A stretch of 64,000 bases of DNA from Bacillus sp. 03113 (GTDB taxonomy: Bacteria > Bacillota > Bacilli > Bacillales > Cytobacillaceae). Position 1 is the stretch's first letter. The number at the start of each line of letters is the position of its first letter. Shown here one piece after another: positions 37,205 through 47,599 of this stretch. The notes under the pieces are model-generated. The model saw only the letters and a list, made by a program, of their open reading frames with translations, searched no databases and had not been told where the DNA came from. Location of the stretch: assembly GCF_006546985.1 (NCBI RefSeq), contig NZ_VATK01000014.1:57675-121674 (forward strand), in the 5' to 3' direction. A program made the position numbers and the translations under genes.

Positions 37205-38351
37205 TTTCTTTCACTCCAAGTACCGACATAAAAATTCCGCGATACACTTCCATAAACGCAGGTTGCTCGTGATCTGCTTTATGTTTATAGTAAATTGGAA
37301 TGCTCTTTACCGGTTTATTATCTAAATAAATAATCGCTTTTCCAACTATTTTAGGAACTTCTTCATCATGTCGTCTCCAACGTTTTTTTGGTTTTTGCAA
37401 TTGATATTTAAGTTTAAAATGGACTGTCTCTTCAGAAGTAACTGGGTAGTCAAATGAATTTTGAACAAATAATTTATTTTTATAAAAACGATTTTTAATG
37501 TCTTTGATTTTTCCTTTTGGGATGATTTGGATCATTCGATAGTTGTTAAAGCCCATATCAAACAAAGCCATATGGTCATTCCAATCATCTGGATCATTAA
37601 GAGTCACCACAATCAACTTCATATCTCCTTTTTCTGCTGTACTCACGAGTGTACGTTTTGCTCTTTTGGTGTAGCCTGTTTTCCCTCCGGTTGAATATTC
37701 ATAAAACTCAGTTAATAAACGATTTTTATTTTTCCATACTCTGTCCCACTCTTCTGTTGGATGAGGGGCTCGGTATACCTTTGATCCCGCAATACTGCGA
37801 TACACATCGTTTATCATGGCATACTTTGTGAGTAAAGCCATATCATATGCGGTTGAATAATGATTCTCATGATCATCCAGTCCATGAGGATTTGCAAAAT
37901 GCGTCTTTTTCATCCCAATTTCAGCTGCCTTTTGATTCATAAGAAAAACAAACCCGTCCAAGCTTCCTCCTACATGCTCTGCAATTGCAACCGCTGCATC
38001 ATTCCCAGAACGAAGCATCAACCCATAAACAAGATCCTTTAATTTTATCTTTTCACCAGGAATTAAATAGAGGGACGATCCCTCTGCCTGTACAGCTTTT
38101 TCACTTACCTTAACCATATCATTCATTTTTCCGGATTCAATCGCTATAATCGCTGTCATAATTTTCGTGATACTGGCAATTCTACTTTTCTCATAAGCAT
38201 CTTTTTCAAATAAGATACGGCCTGTTTTTTGATCCATTAATATGGCACTCTTCGCACCAACAGAAACGGAAGCTTTCACCTTATGCGGCAGATGGAGTAA
38301 AAGGATAAAAACAGTAACAAGGAATATAATAAGAGACTTATAGAATTTCAT
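37197..38351 (-). CDS. dacB: D-alanyl-D-alanine carboxypeptidase DacB (PBP5*)
   Basis: A 384-aa serine DD-carboxypeptidase with a signal peptide (about 1-27), nucleophile Ser60 in SITK, Ser115 in SGN, and KTG in GGKTGYTKRAKRT. DacB controls cross-linking of the spore cortex; in B. subtilis the dacB-spmA-spmB operon is made in the mother cell under sigma-E. In B. subtilis ypuI lies upstream; here that gene is absent and an MFS gene follows. Confidence 0.93.
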   Translation of the reverse strand: MKFYKSLIIFLVTVFILLLHLPHKVKASVSVGAKSAILMDQKTGRILFEKDAYEKSRIASITKIMTAIIAIESGKMNDMVKVSEKAVQAEGSSLYLIPGEKIKLKDLVYGLMLRSGNDAAVAIAEHVGGSLDGFVFLMNQKAAEIGMKKTHFANPHGLDDHENHYSTAYDMALLTKYAMINDVYRSIAGSKVYRAPHPTEEWDRVWKNKNRLLTEFYEYSTGGKTGYTKRAKRTLVSTAEKGDMKLIVVTLNDPDDWNDHMALFDMGFNNYRMIQIIPKGKIKDIKNRFYKNKLFVQNSFDYPVTSEETVHFKLKYQLQKPKKRWRRHDEEVPKIVGKAIIYLDNKPVKSIPIYYKHKADHEQPAFMEVYRGIFMSVLGVKENG

Positions 38352-38428
38352 TTAGCCATACCTCGTCTTCTTTTTTTAATAGTACAAGTTTATGCAGGAC
38401 AAGTTAGGATATGACTAATATGCCATTT

Positions 38429-39625
38429 CTAGTGTGTATGAACCGTTAAAGCTTTTTTATGAATAACAGCTATGCTTAGTAGACTTGCGCCTGTAATAAA
38501 AAAACCAAGGCCAGCAAATAAGCCAAGCATCCGGGGCGCAACCAAATCCAGAATGAACCCCGTGGCCAACATCGACAATCCTATTGTCGTGTTGCTAATT
38601 GTAGCCAATAAACTAAACAAGACGCCTTGTTGGTGAATGGGTACACGCTTCATGATTATCGAATCAAAACATGTACTGCCAATTCCTCCACAAAAAGCGG
38701 CAAAACAAAAAAGACAGAAAGCAAATAAAGGTGACTGTGATTGACTTTGCACCATAATGAACGCTCCTTCTAGCATTAATACAAGCAAGCCAATATAAAG
38801 GAACCTGGACTGTATGAATCGTGCGACTGTATAACTAAGCATAAGCCCTATTCCAAGAGCACTGTAAAACAAACCGACTCCTATATCACCTAATAGATAC
38901 TCCTTAACCGCATAGACACTTATCAGAACATTATCTATTCCGCTAAATAAAGGAACGAGGATCTCCAAAAGAAGAATGATTTGTAATAGAAAAGAACTAA
39001 AAAACAATGTTATGATATTTATTTTTTTTGCCTCTTGGTGCTGTTCTTTTCCTCTTTCAGTAAAAGTTAGCGTTGATAGAATCATACATGCTATAAAAAA
39101 AGATACACTGTTAATGACAAAGGAAGCTTTTGGTCCGAACAAGTATGAAAAATAGCCCCCTATAAATGCTCCAAGGATTAGAATAATCCCTACCATCACT
39201 TGCTCTAAACCATTGATTCGAACAATATTTTTTTGCTCCACTACTTCTGGTATGACGGATTTTCTTATAGGTGAATAAATGGCTTCACCCGCTGCTAATA
39301 AAAAAGTACTTGCATAAATCACCCAAATTTCTTCCTCGGAATGAACAAAAAGAAGCGAAAGAGAAACGAAAATGCGAATAAAATCTGCCGCTACTAGAAT
39401 CCATTTTTTAGTAAATCGATTAACAAGCCATGCACTGATCGGTCCAAATAATAAAAACGGCAACACTCTAATAGCTAATGCAATCCCCACGCCAATCCCT
39501 GATTCAGTCAGATTTAGCAGCAAGGCTAACACCGCCACCTGACTAAATCGATCACCTATTCCATTTACTAAACCTGCCAAAAAAATTTTTGAATAAATTT
39601 TTTCTTTTCTTAATAAAGAAATCAT
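38429..39625 (-). CDS. MFS transporter, DHA3/macrolide-efflux-like
   Basis: A 398-aa permease with twelve predicted membrane segments and the layout of MFS_3 exporters: GLVNGIGDRFSQVAVLALLLNLTESGIGVGIALAIRVLP at the N-terminus and FGPISAWLVNRFTKKW as the loop 2-3 motif. It may export a drug or metabolite; the substrate cannot be read from sequence. GAGGTG precedes the ATG. A large inverted repeat directly upstream is a likely operator. Not part of the B. subtilis locus, so an insertion is inferred. Confidence 0.82.
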   Translation of the reverse strand: MISLLRKEKIYSKIFLAGLVNGIGDRFSQVAVLALLLNLTESGIGVGIALAIRVLPFLLFGPISAWLVNRFTKKWILVAADFIRIFVSLSLLFVHSEEEIWVIYASTFLLAAGEAIYSPIRKSVIPEVVEQKNIVRINGLEQVMVGIILILGAFIGGYFSYLFGPKASFVINSVSFFIACMILSTLTFTERGKEQHQEAKKINIITLFFSSFLLQIILLLEILVPLFSGIDNVLISVYAVKEYLLGDIGVGLFYSALGIGLMLSYTVARFIQSRFLYIGLLVLMLEGAFIMVQSQSQSPLFAFCLFCFAAFCGGIGSTCFDSIIMKRVPIHQQGVLFSLLATISNTTIGLSMLATGFILDLVAPRMLGLFAGLGFFITGASLLSIAVIHKKALTVHTH

Positions 39626-39640
39626 TTGCCCTACACCTCA

Positions 39641-39696
39641 AAACACATTTAATTAGATAATCATCTAATTTGATAATAATCTAATTCAATGTGTTT
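39641..39696 (-). promoter_or_regulatory. 56-bp inverted repeat, probable operator of the MFS gene
   Basis: Arms of 18 nt (AAACACATTTAATTAGAT / ATCTAATTCAATGTGTTT, one mismatch) enclose another ATCTAATT, so AATTAGAT or its complement occurs three times. The inner pair AATTAGAT-AATC-ATCTAATT is a perfect 8-bp inverted repeat. It starts 16 bp before the MFS start codon. No regulator gene is adjacent. Confidence 0.65.
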
Positions 39697-39708
39697 GTCA
39701 TCCCTCTA

Positions 39709-39745
39709 AAAAAAATAAAAACGAAAGCGACTACCCTCGTTTTTA
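39709..39745 (-). terminator. Terminator of the superoxide dismutase gene
   Basis: On minus AAAAACGA ... TCGTTTTTATTTTTTTT directly after the stop codon. Confidence 0.75.
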
Positions 39746-40639
39746 CTAATACGGCCTCCATTTTAGCTGACTAGCTTTTTGAAATCTTTCTTCAACATCC
39801 TTCCAATTGACAACCTCCCACCAATTGTTTATATATTCTTGTCGATTATTTTTATATTGCAGATAATAGGCATGCTCCCAAACATCTAAAACTAATAACG
39901 GGATTGTATCCCATTGAGTGAGGTCCATATGCATTTCCGCTTGTAAAATTTCTAAATGACGAGATCTGGGTGACCAAACGAGTATTGCCCACCCCACACC
40001 TTCGACTTGTTTTGCTGCTTCTGTAAATTGTTGTTTAAATGCCTCAAAGCTACCAAAATATTTATTTATTTCTTTTAATAATGATCCACTTGGCTTTCCT
40101 CCACCATTTGGACTCATGTTACTCCAAAAAATAGTATGCAAGTAATGTCCAGATCCATTAAACGCCAGCTCACGAGACCAATGCTTCACAAGAGAGAAAT
40201 CCTTGGATAATCTCGCTTGCTCAAGCATCTTTTCTGCTTTATTTAATCCATCGACATATGCTTGATGATGCTTTGTATGGTGCAGCCTCATAATTTCTTC
40301 ATCTATATAAGGTTCAAGTGCATTATACGCATAAGGTAAAGGGGGAAGTGAATGACCACCAGCCGGAACAAATGATTCATTCATAAAAATGTTCCCTAAC
40401 TGCTGCCTATTAGTTACATACTCTTCCATTTTCTCATGTAGCTCCTCTACTTGTTCTTGAATACGCAACAAATCAGGTACATCTAATTCTTTGTTTTCAA
40501 TTTGATCCATAATGGCTGAAAAGTGATTCAGCTGCATCCAAACCTCTTCCTCTTTTTGAATATTGGCTCCTTCTAGAAAAGCTCGCAGTTCGTAATTCCA
40601 TTGTGATACTTCTTTTAAATAATCTTGAAAGCTTCTCAA
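39746..40639 (-). CDS. Fe/Mn superoxide dismutase with N-terminal extension (SodF-like)
   Basis: A 297-aa protein, about 95 residues longer than normal SODs. The N-terminal third is helical and charged; the SOD domain begins near LPPLPYAYNALEPYI. Metal ligands are visible in MRLHHTKHHQAY, HYLHTIFW and VLDVWEHAYYLQY. The start is a TTG spaced 5 nt from GAGGGGTGG; a GTG three codons upstream sits inside that site. B. subtilis SodF has a similar long N-terminus. The extension's function is unknown. Confidence 0.85.
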   Translation of the reverse strand: MRSFQDYLKEVSQWNYELRAFLEGANIQKEEEVWMQLNHFSAIMDQIENKELDVPDLLRIQEQVEELHEKMEEYVTNRQQLGNIFMNESFVPAGGHSLPPLPYAYNALEPYIDEEIMRLHHTKHHQAYVDGLNKAEKMLEQARLSKDFSLVKHWSRELAFNGSGHYLHTIFWSNMSPNGGGKPSGSLLKEINKYFGSFEAFKQQFTEAAKQVEGVGWAILVWSPRSRHLEILQAEMHMDLTQWDTIPLLVLDVWEHAYYLQYKNNRQEYINNWWEVVNWKDVEERFQKASQLKWRPY

Positions 40640-40724
40640 TTCTTCCACCCCTCTTGATGTTAATTTACACGATCTTCCTGGTTAATCGAGGCATCCTCAT
40701 TATTCAATCGTATGTGGAAAAATT

Positions 40725-40757
40725 TAAAAAAGACTGCATCGTCACATGATACAGTCC
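40725..40757 (-). terminator. Terminator of scpA-scpB
   Basis: On minus GACTGTATC ... GATGCAGTC followed by TTTTTT, 21 nt after the scpB stop. Confidence 0.8.
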
Positions 40758-40778
40758 GTAAAAATCATTTATTTTAAA

Positions 40779-41360
40779 TTAAGCATCAATTGTCTCTTGA
40801 AACTTTTCAAAAAACAAATCCGCATCCTCCTGAATCCCATCTTCCTCAATCATATCAGGTAAAGATGGCAGTTCCTCTAAACTCTTCAAACCAAAGTAAT
40901 CTAAGAATTCTTTCGTTGTTCCATATAAATAGGCTCTCCCTGTTCCTTCTGCTCTCCCAACCTCTTTAATCAACACCTTAGCCGCAAGCGTTTGTAAAGG
41001 GCGCTCGGTTTTTACTCCTCTGATCTCTTCAATTTCAGCTCTGGTGATCGGCTGCTTATAAGCGATAATCGCTAATGTTTCCAACGCTGCTTGTGATAAT
41101 GAAGAGGTATGAGGTGATTCAATAAATTTTTTTAAATAAGGAGAGTTTTCTTTTTTCGTTGCAAACTGATAAGTACCTGCAAGCTCAACAATGATTATTC
41201 CACGTTCATGATTGTCTTCATATTCCTTCATAAAATCATACAAAAACGTTTGAACTGTTAATTCATCTATTTCAAGCACTTGTGAGAGCTGTTTAATCGT
41301 AAGGCCTTCATCCCCAGCTGCAAATAGAAGACTTTCGACAATACCTTTCCAATGATCCAT
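40779..41360 (-). CDS. scpB: Segregation and condensation protein ScpB
   Basis: A 193-aa protein made of two winged-helix domains; the stretch [29 protein letters not shown] is diagnostic. ScpB dimers join the Smc-ScpA condensin that organises newly replicated origins. Follows scpA by 3 nt. Confidence 0.96.
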   Translation of the reverse strand: MDHWKGIVESLLFAAGDEGLTIKQLSQVLEIDELTVQTFLYDFMKEYEDNHERGIIIVELAGTYQFATKKENSPYLKKFIESPHTSSLSQAALETLAIIAYKQPITRAEIEEIRGVKTERPLQTLAAKVLIKEVGRAEGTGRAYLYGTTKEFLDYFGLKSLEELPSLPDMIEEDGIQEDADLFFEKFQETIDA

Positions 41361-41363
41361 CTC

Positions 41364-42116
41364 TTATTCTTCACCTTTCTTATGAGATACAAAAATTTCA
41401 GCAAAATTAGACTTTTGTTCGAGGAAAATTTGTTTTCTTTTCATCAGCTCTAAAATAGCTAAGAAAGTGATCACAATATGCTCACGATCTGAGACGGGAA
41501 AAAGTTCATAAAAGCTTCTGCGCCTTTTTCCAGTTTTCAGTATCTCAAGAATTTGATCCATTTTCTTTTCTATTGGGATTTCTTGTCTAGTTATTTTGGT
41601 GGACAATGGTTTTTGAATTTTTTTTCTTCTTAAAAGCTTATGAAAAGCAGCGAGCATATCATAAAGCGTAACATCCAATTCTTGCGACTCTTTCTGAATT
41701 TCCTTTGAATAATCTGAAAGGTCGGTAGGTGGCTTTGTAAACATGAGACCACGTTCATGTTCTAGCTCTTTTAAGTCTTCTGCTGCTTCTTTGTATTTTC
41801 GATATTCGATCAACTTTTCAACTAGCTCATCCCTTGGATCATCTTCCATTTCAAGGAACTCATCGTCCTCTAGCTGTTCTTCTTCATGTTTTGGAAGAAG
41901 CATCTTGCTCTTAATCGCAAGCAAGGTTGCTGCCATTACTAAATATTCACTCGCAACATCCAGTTCAAGCTCCTTCATCGTATGTATATACAAAAGATAC
42001 TGCTCTGTTATTTCTGAAACAGGAATATCGTAAATATCTATTTCAAGTCGATTAATTAGATGTAGAAGCAAATCCAGCGGACCTTCAAAAGCATCAATTT
42101 TTACGTTATATTGCAT
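41364..42116 (-). CDS. scpA: Segregation and condensation protein ScpA (kleisin)
   Basis: A 250-aa kleisin with N-terminal [31 protein letters not shown] and a C-terminal winged helix. It bridges the Smc heads and binds ScpB. The start [10 protein letters not shown] lies 5 nt after GGTGAG. The 232-bp gap to ypuF, transcribed divergently, shows no further gene. Confidence 0.96.
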   Translation of the reverse strand: MQYNVKIDAFEGPLDLLLHLINRLEIDIYDIPVSEITEQYLLYIHTMKELELDVASEYLVMAATLLAIKSKMLLPKHEEEQLEDDEFLEMEDDPRDELVEKLIEYRKYKEAAEDLKELEHERGLMFTKPPTDLSDYSKEIQKESQELDVTLYDMLAAFHKLLRRKKIQKPLSTKITRQEIPIEKKMDQILEILKTGKRRRSFYELFPVSDREHIVITFLAILELMKRKQIFLEQKSNFAEIFVSHKKGEE

Positions 42117-42348
42117 GACTCTCACCAAAGTTTCTTTCTAACAAAATTTTCAAATCGATTGAGGGTGACCAAACAGTGTTTTTACTTAACATATGGGTAT
42201 CTCTCAATTAGCTATCATAAGTATAGAGCATTCTTTATAGTTGTCCAATGAAAAATTATGACACGTATACGTATAAATCGTCAAACCCATTAGAACAATC
42301 ATCAAGGTTATGCTACACTTAATGTATTGCTTCAAAGGAGAGAAATGA

Positions 42349-42873
42349 TTGATTATGTATCCTACAGAATATATTAACTATTTGATTCATTTTCATGGTG
42401 ACCGCGATTATTTTGAATGCCATGAAATTTTAGAAGAATACTGGAAAACAGTAGATAGAGCCAATAAAGAGTCCATATGGGTGGCATTCATTCTGCTGTC
42501 TGTATCAAACTACCATTATCGAAGAAATAATAAGATTGGTGCCAAAAAAACACTACAAAAAGCATTAAGCATTTTTATAAAACAAAAGCACCAAATCAAT
42601 GATCTCGGAATAGATTCTGAAGTGTTATTAGAGCAGCTCAAGCAAAGATTAAAAAACATAGAAGCTAACGAGCCATATCAAAGCATAAATTTACCGATCT
42701 ATGATCAGCTTCTGATTCATCGTTGTCGTTCTTTATGTGACAGACTTCAGATCAGATGGCAGCAGGTAAGTGACCTTTCAAATATGGATATCGTCCACCG
42801 TCATTTGAGGAGAGATCGCAGCCTTGTGATACAAGAAAGAGCTGATGCCTTAAAAGCACGGCGATTGAGGTGA
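42349..42873 (+). CDS. ypuF: DUF309 family protein YpuF
   Basis: A 174-aa soluble helical protein with the DUF309 signature HFHGDRDYFECHEILEEYWK. Function unknown; the fold is a helical bundle with conserved His, Glu and Trp residues. The start is uncertain: TTG at 42349 is 8 nt from GGAG; the ATG at 42355 gives the usual MYP start but is 14 nt away. Lies next to scpA as in B. subtilis. Confidence 0.82.
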   Translation: MIMYPTEYINYLIHFHGDRDYFECHEILEEYWKTVDRANKESIWVAFILLSVSNYHYRRNNKIGAKKTLQKALSIFIKQKHQINDLGIDSEVLLEQLKQRLKNIEANEPYQSINLPIYDQLLIHRCRSLCDRLQIRWQQVSDLSNMDIVHRHLRRDRSLVIQERADALKARRLR

Positions 42874-42893
42874 AATAGCTGTTTATAGAATGT

Positions 42894-42926
42894 GAAAAGG
42901 CAAAGAATCTTTTATTCTTTGCCTTT

Positions 42927-42928
<2 letters not shown>
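42894..42928. terminator. Bidirectional terminator between ypuF and ribT
   Basis: Perfect 15-bp stem GAAAAGGCAAAGAAT / ATTCTTTGCCTTTTC with CTTTT loop. The 3' arm overlaps the ribT stop codon. Confidence 0.85.
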
Positions 42929-43292
<364 letters not shown>

Positions 43293-43455
43293 TCATTATT
43301 AAATAAACCGTATTTCATCCTATTTTTCCCATTTTTTCGTATATCCAAACCATTTATCTCCTACATCATCGTACCTTTTATATCATACATAATTCACAGC
43401 AATTCTTCAATTATTAGTTTTGATATAGGCTTATTTTCAGTTAAAAACACAAAAA

Positions 43456-43545
43456 TAAGAAAAGCATAAGGCGAATTACGCAAAAAATCCTGATTTTTTG
43501 GAGTGATTTGATTTATGACTCGAGCAGATGGCACCAGTAGCTAGA
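43456..43545 (+). repeat. Modular intergenic repeat copy R10 (module C)
   Basis: AGAAAAGC followed by ATAAGGCGAATTACGCA and GGAGTGATTTGATTTATG, ending with AGTAGCTAGAC. Shares GCATAAGG-GAAT-ACGCA and GGAGTGATTTGA with R11 but not the A or B modules. The 325-bp gap 43284-43608 holds only this and the lysA terminator. Confidence 0.65.
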
Positions 43546-43582
43546 CTAATAGAAATGCACTAGCATTTTCTTTACTTTTCAA

Positions 43583-43617
43583 AAAAATTAGCTGTCATAT
43601 AAGACAGCTTAATTTTT
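43583..43617 (-). terminator. Terminator of lysA
   Basis: On minus AGCTGTC-TTATAT-GACAGCT, then AATTTTTTT; the stem starts at the lysA stop codon. Confidence 0.88.
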
Positions 43618-44928
43618 TACTTTTTCTTTTAGAGGTACATCAAATCGAATAAGATCCTCAAATGTTTCACGCTTCACAACAAGTTTTGCAACACCATTTT
43701 CAACAAATACAACTGGCGGTCTTGGAATGCGATTATAGTTATTTGCCATTGAATAACCATAAGCACCTGTACAAAATACAGCTAAAACATCTTCATCCGT
43801 TGTCTTTGGCAAAGGCAAATCCCAAATAAGCATATCGCCTGATTCACAGCACTTCCCTGCAATTGAAACGGTCTCGTCCGCTTTATCTAATGGTTTATTC
43901 GCAAGAACCGCTTCATATTTTGCTTGATATAAGGCAGGTCTAATATTATCGCTCATCCCACCATCAATCGCTAAATATTGTCTAACATTCGGAACTTCTT
44001 TACGAGAACCAATCTTATATAAAGTAGTACCAGCATCTCCAACTAAAGAACGTCCTGGTTCAATCCAAATTTCCGGCATTCTCATTGAGTATTTTTTTAC
44101 TTGTTGCTTAACTTCAAGAATGATTTCTTCAACATATTTTGCAGGAGGAATTGGTTCATCTTCACTCGTATAGCGAATTCCAAAGCCACCACCTAAATTA
44201 AGTACGGTCGGTTCATATGCATGGGCTTGCATCCATTCGTTTAATTTTTCAAATATTTTTTGGGCAGCTAAAATGAAACCTGTTGTCCCAAAAATTTGAG
44301 ATCCTATGTGACAATGAATGCCTAAAGGGTTTAACCATGGAGATTGGATCGCTTTTAATAAAGCTTCTTCAGCTTGCCCATTTTGTAAATCAAACCCAAA
44401 TTTAGAATCTTCTTGTCCTGTTAAAATATAGTCATGTGTATGGGCTTCAATACCCGGTGTTACCCTCAGAAGTATATTTGTCTTTGTTTCTCTTTTTTCA
44501 CAAATTGAATGAAGTAATTCTAATTCGTAGAAATTATCAACCACAATACAGCCGATATTATAATCTAAAGCCATTTCTAGCTCTTCTTTACTTTTATTAT
44601 TACCATGAAAATGAATTCGTTCTACAGGAAAATCAGCTGCAATAGCAGTATAAAGCTCCCCACCAGAAACCACATCAAGTGAAAGACCTTCCTCATTTGC
44701 TAGTTGAACCATCGCTAATGTCGAAAAAGCCTTACTCGCATAGGCTACCTGTGCTTTTATGTCAAGTTGATCAAATGTTTGTTTAAAGCCTCGAGCTCTT
44801 TCTCGAATTAAAGAAACATCATATACATACACCGGAGTTCCAAATTCTTTTGTTATTTCAACTGTATCAACGCCGCCTATTTCTAAGTGACCCTTAGCGT
44901 TCACTTTTGTGGTACCATGAAAATACAT
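43609..44928 (-). CDS. lysA: Diaminopimelate decarboxylase
   Basis: A 439-aa PLP enzyme that makes lysine from meso-diaminopimelate. The PLP lysine is Lys66 in YASKAF; other motifs are HGNNKS, GIHCHIGSQ, GGGFGIRY, EPGRSLVG and CESGDML near the C-terminus. It follows spoVAF on the same strand, as in B. subtilis, with a 186-bp gap that shows no feature beyond AT-rich sequence. Confidence 0.97.
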   Translation of the reverse strand: MYFHGTTKVNAKGHLEIGGVDTVEITKEFGTPVYVYDVSLIRERARGFKQTFDQLDIKAQVAYASKAFSTLAMVQLANEEGLSLDVVSGGELYTAIAADFPVERIHFHGNNKSKEELEMALDYNIGCIVVDNFYELELLHSICEKRETKTNILLRVTPGIEAHTHDYILTGQEDSKFGFDLQNGQAEEALLKAIQSPWLNPLGIHCHIGSQIFGTTGFILAAQKIFEKLNEWMQAHAYEPTVLNLGGGFGIRYTSEDEPIPPAKYVEEIILEVKQQVKKYSMRMPEIWIEPGRSLVGDAGTTLYKIGSRKEVPNVRQYLAIDGGMSDNIRPALYQAKYEAVLANKPLDKADETVSIAGKCCESGDMLIWDLPLPKTTDEDVLAVFCTGAYGYSMANNYNRIPRPPVVFVENGVAKLVVKRETFEDLIRFDVPLKEKVKN

Positions 44929-45114
44929 ACTTTCCCCTCATTCCGTTAAATGCTTATACATTCTATTTTCTAATATAATGAAATAAATAGACAGCATCTA
45001 ATAAGACAACTGTCTATCCATTTTTCTTTTTCTATTGAATGAAATTAACAATAACTTATCATATCTTGTATAAAATCGCAATCGTAATTGATTAACTCTA
45101 TGCTATTTAGTATG

Positions 45115-46590
45115 TCATTTGACCGGCTGGCGATAACGATCTCTAGGATGTACAATGCTTGGACGAGTAACGGATCCTGCTATCGATCTTCTTAAAATAA
45201 TCTGTGCAAACGCTTTTGGATTAAATGGTAAAAATGGCCATAAATAAGGAGTATTCAAGGAACGTATATTTATTAGCCATAAAATATAGAGTGTAAATCC
45301 AATAACAAAGCCTGGCGTATGAAACATTGCGACAATGATCAATAACACAAGTCTAGCGATCTTATTGGCAATACTAAGCTCATAGCTCGGTGTACAATAA
45401 TTTCCAATTGCAGCAACAGAAACATATAAGATCACTTCAGACACAAATAATCCTACATCAATGGCAATTTGTCCAATTAATACTGCAGCAATTAATCCCA
45501 TTGCAGTAGAAAGCGGTGTAGGTGTATGAATGGCAGCAATTCTTAGAAATTCAATCCCAATATCAGCTAAAAACAGCTGGACCACTATTGGGATATTCGT
45601 TGTTTCATTTGGTCCAATAAACGCGATTTTTTCCGGCAGCAAAGAAGGCTCCAATGCAAATAAAAGCCACATAGGTAGTAAAAAAAGCGAGGCAATCACA
45701 CCAATAAATCTTACCCAGCGAACAAATGTCCCAACTCCAGGTGATTGACGATATTCTTCTGCATGCTGTAAATGATGAAAGATAGTGGTTGGCGTAATAA
45801 TAACACTCGGCGAAGTGTCTACATAGATAATGACATGCCCTTCAAGTATATGTGTAGCTGCAACATCTGCGCGCTCCGTATACCGAACAAGCGGATATGG
45901 ATTGTATCCCTGCTTAAATAGGAATTCTTCTATTGTTTTATCAGCCATGGTCAGCCCGTCAATTTTTATGGCTTCCAGCTCTTTTTTAAGCACGCTAATT
46001 AAATCTGGATCGGCAATGTCTTTAATATAACCGATAGCGACTGCTGTTTTGGATCTTTCTCCTACTTTAAACATCTCAAAACGAAGCCGTTCATCTCTAA
46101 TTCTTCTTCTTGTTAAAGCTGTATTGACAACAATATTTTCTACAAAGCCATCCCTTGATCCACGTACTACTTTTTCAGTATCCGGTTCTTGCGGAGTTCT
46201 GCCTGGATAGCTTCTGACATCGACCGTAAAAGCTTTCGTTTCTCCTTCAACAGCAATAACAATTAATCCCGACAAAACCTGATCAACAAATTCATTTAAA
46301 GTTTCTATTTGAGTAACCGATTGATGAACCAATCGATTTTCAATAATGGAAAATAAATGAGTAGAAAGCTTTTCATGATCATTAATTTCAACAAGCTGCT
46401 CGATAATTTCCATAATAAATCGTGTATCATTTAATCCATTTAAATAATAAATATGTACATTCTTCTTTAAAATCTTTAGCTTTCTTGCATCCAAATCAAA
46501 GCTTTCACCAAGGCCGACTCTATTTTTCATATATTCTTCTATTTCATTTAAAGATGGAGGGATGCTTATTTGATTATTCATGCTGTTCAT
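45115..46590 (-). CDS. spoVAF: Stage V sporulation protein AF (GerA-like family)
   Basis: A 491-aa membrane protein related to germinant receptor A subunits. It has a soluble N-terminal domain, the family motif [26 protein letters not shown] (split here as [13 protein letters not shown] and [12 protein letters not shown]) and four to five membrane segments at about 290-440. SpoVAF takes part in the SpoVA assembly of the inner spore membrane and interacts with germinant receptors. Overlaps spoVAEa by 17 nt. Confidence 0.95.
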   Translation of the reverse strand: MNSMNNQISIPPSLNEIEEYMKNRVGLGESFDLDARKLKILKKNVHIYYLNGLNDTRFIMEIIEQLVEINDHEKLSTHLFSIIENRLVHQSVTQIETLNEFVDQVLSGLIVIAVEGETKAFTVDVRSYPGRTPQEPDTEKVVRGSRDGFVENIVVNTALTRRRIRDERLRFEMFKVGERSKTAVAIGYIKDIADPDLISVLKKELEAIKIDGLTMADKTIEEFLFKQGYNPYPLVRYTERADVAATHILEGHVIIYVDTSPSVIITPTTIFHHLQHAEEYRQSPGVGTFVRWVRFIGVIASLFLLPMWLLFALEPSLLPEKIAFIGPNETTNIPIVVQLFLADIGIEFLRIAAIHTPTPLSTAMGLIAAVLIGQIAIDVGLFVSEVILYVSVAAIGNYCTPSYELSIANKIARLVLLIIVAMFHTPGFVIGFTLYILWLINIRSLNTPYLWPFLPFNPKAFAQIILRRSIAGSVTRPSIVHPRDRYRQPVK

Positions 46591-47155
46591 ATGAATAGCC
46601 GCTCCTTTCTAGAATAAGTTCCACTGCTTTTCTTGTTATAGGTGCACCAGATTCATAATGATCTTTTTTAGCCATTTTTCCTATATCGCCTATTCCTACA
46701 ATAATTGGAATATCCAGCTCGTCTAAGCAATAAACGGTATCCCCATTCATTCTCCCTATGTCCATTTCTTGGAATCCATACTTATCTACCCCAAAGGCAG
46801 TAATATCTCCAAACTGATCAATGGAAAAATCGATTTTAGTCCATTCTTCTTGTTTTGTTTTTGAGGCTACTGCAAGCACGCCTAATACTTCAATATCTGG
46901 ATGTTTTGCGACATATTTTAGGGCTGTTTCACCTTGCCCCTCACCAACGAAACCACTGTCATCAAACATTACGAGAACTGGATCATGGTGTGCCTTTTTA
47001 ATAAGCTTGACAATATCAGGTCCCGATAAAACGGAGGGATTACCACAAGACATTGTTATACATCTTCCACCAATATCTCTTGCCACATGCTCAACTGCCT
47101 TACGCGCATATTTATCACCGTCAGTAATTAATATAACCTTCCTCCGTTTATCCAT
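46574..47155 (-). CDS. spoVAEA: Stage V sporulation protein AEa
   Basis: A 193-aa soluble protein ([52 protein letters not shown] split by loops) matching SpoVAEa. It follows spoVAB by 21 nt; the genes spoVAC, spoVAD and spoVAEb that normally lie between are missing. Part of the operon for dipicolinic acid transport, although this subunit is accessory. Confidence 0.94.
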   Translation of the reverse strand: MDKRRKVILITDGDKYARKAVEHVARDIGGRCITMSCGNPSVLSGPDIVKLIKKAHHDPVLVMFDDSGFVGEGQGETALKYVAKHPDIEVLGVLAVASKTKQEEWTKIDFSIDQFGDITAFGVDKYGFQEMDIGRMNGDTVYCLDELDIPIIVGIGDIGKMAKKDHYESGAPITRKAVELILERSGYSYEQHE

Positions 47156-47176
47156 TCCCTCACTTCCTTTCTTATG

Positions 47177-47599
47177 TTAATGGTCTATAAAATAAATCCA
47201 TTGAAATAAAGATCCGCATATTTTCCCAAGTACAATAGCCATTAATAAGACGACTATCCGATCATCTATTCTTAATCTCTTCGCTAGAATTGGGAAAACA
47301 TTTAACACCTCCGTTAATGCAGCAGCAAGCATACCAATAAAGACACCGTCTGCTAAGCCGATAATAATTAATAAGAAAGGCGATAAAGTAAAAGCGGGAT
47401 CCCACAAGCTTGCGAATGTACCCATTATGGCACCAAAAACAACTGCCCATTCATACTCTTGAATTTTCTTCATTGTTTTGGATAACTGTGTTAATCGTGG
47501 AATAATCCCAAGAACGGTTAAAAAAGCAACAAAGCCAGAACCAACTCCTAATCCACCTGCAAAGCCGATAAAAATGACAATCATGATTTTAATGGTCAT
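47177..47599 (-). CDS. spoVAB: Stage V sporulation protein AB
   Basis: About 140 aa, four membrane segments, with GFAGGLGVGSGFVAFL and TVLGIIPRLTQL, diagnostic of SpoVAB. It overlaps the 3' end of spoVAA. Start choice is uncertain: ATG at 47599 has no strong ribosome site, consistent with translational coupling to spoVAA. Confidence 0.92.
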   Translation of the reverse strand: MTIKIMIVIFIGFAGGLGVGSGFVAFLTVLGIIPRLTQLSKTMKKIQEYEWAVVFGAIMGTFASLWDPAFTLSPFLLIIIGLADGVFIGMLAAALTEVLNVFPILAKRLRIDDRIVVLLMAIVLGKICGSLFQWIYFIDH

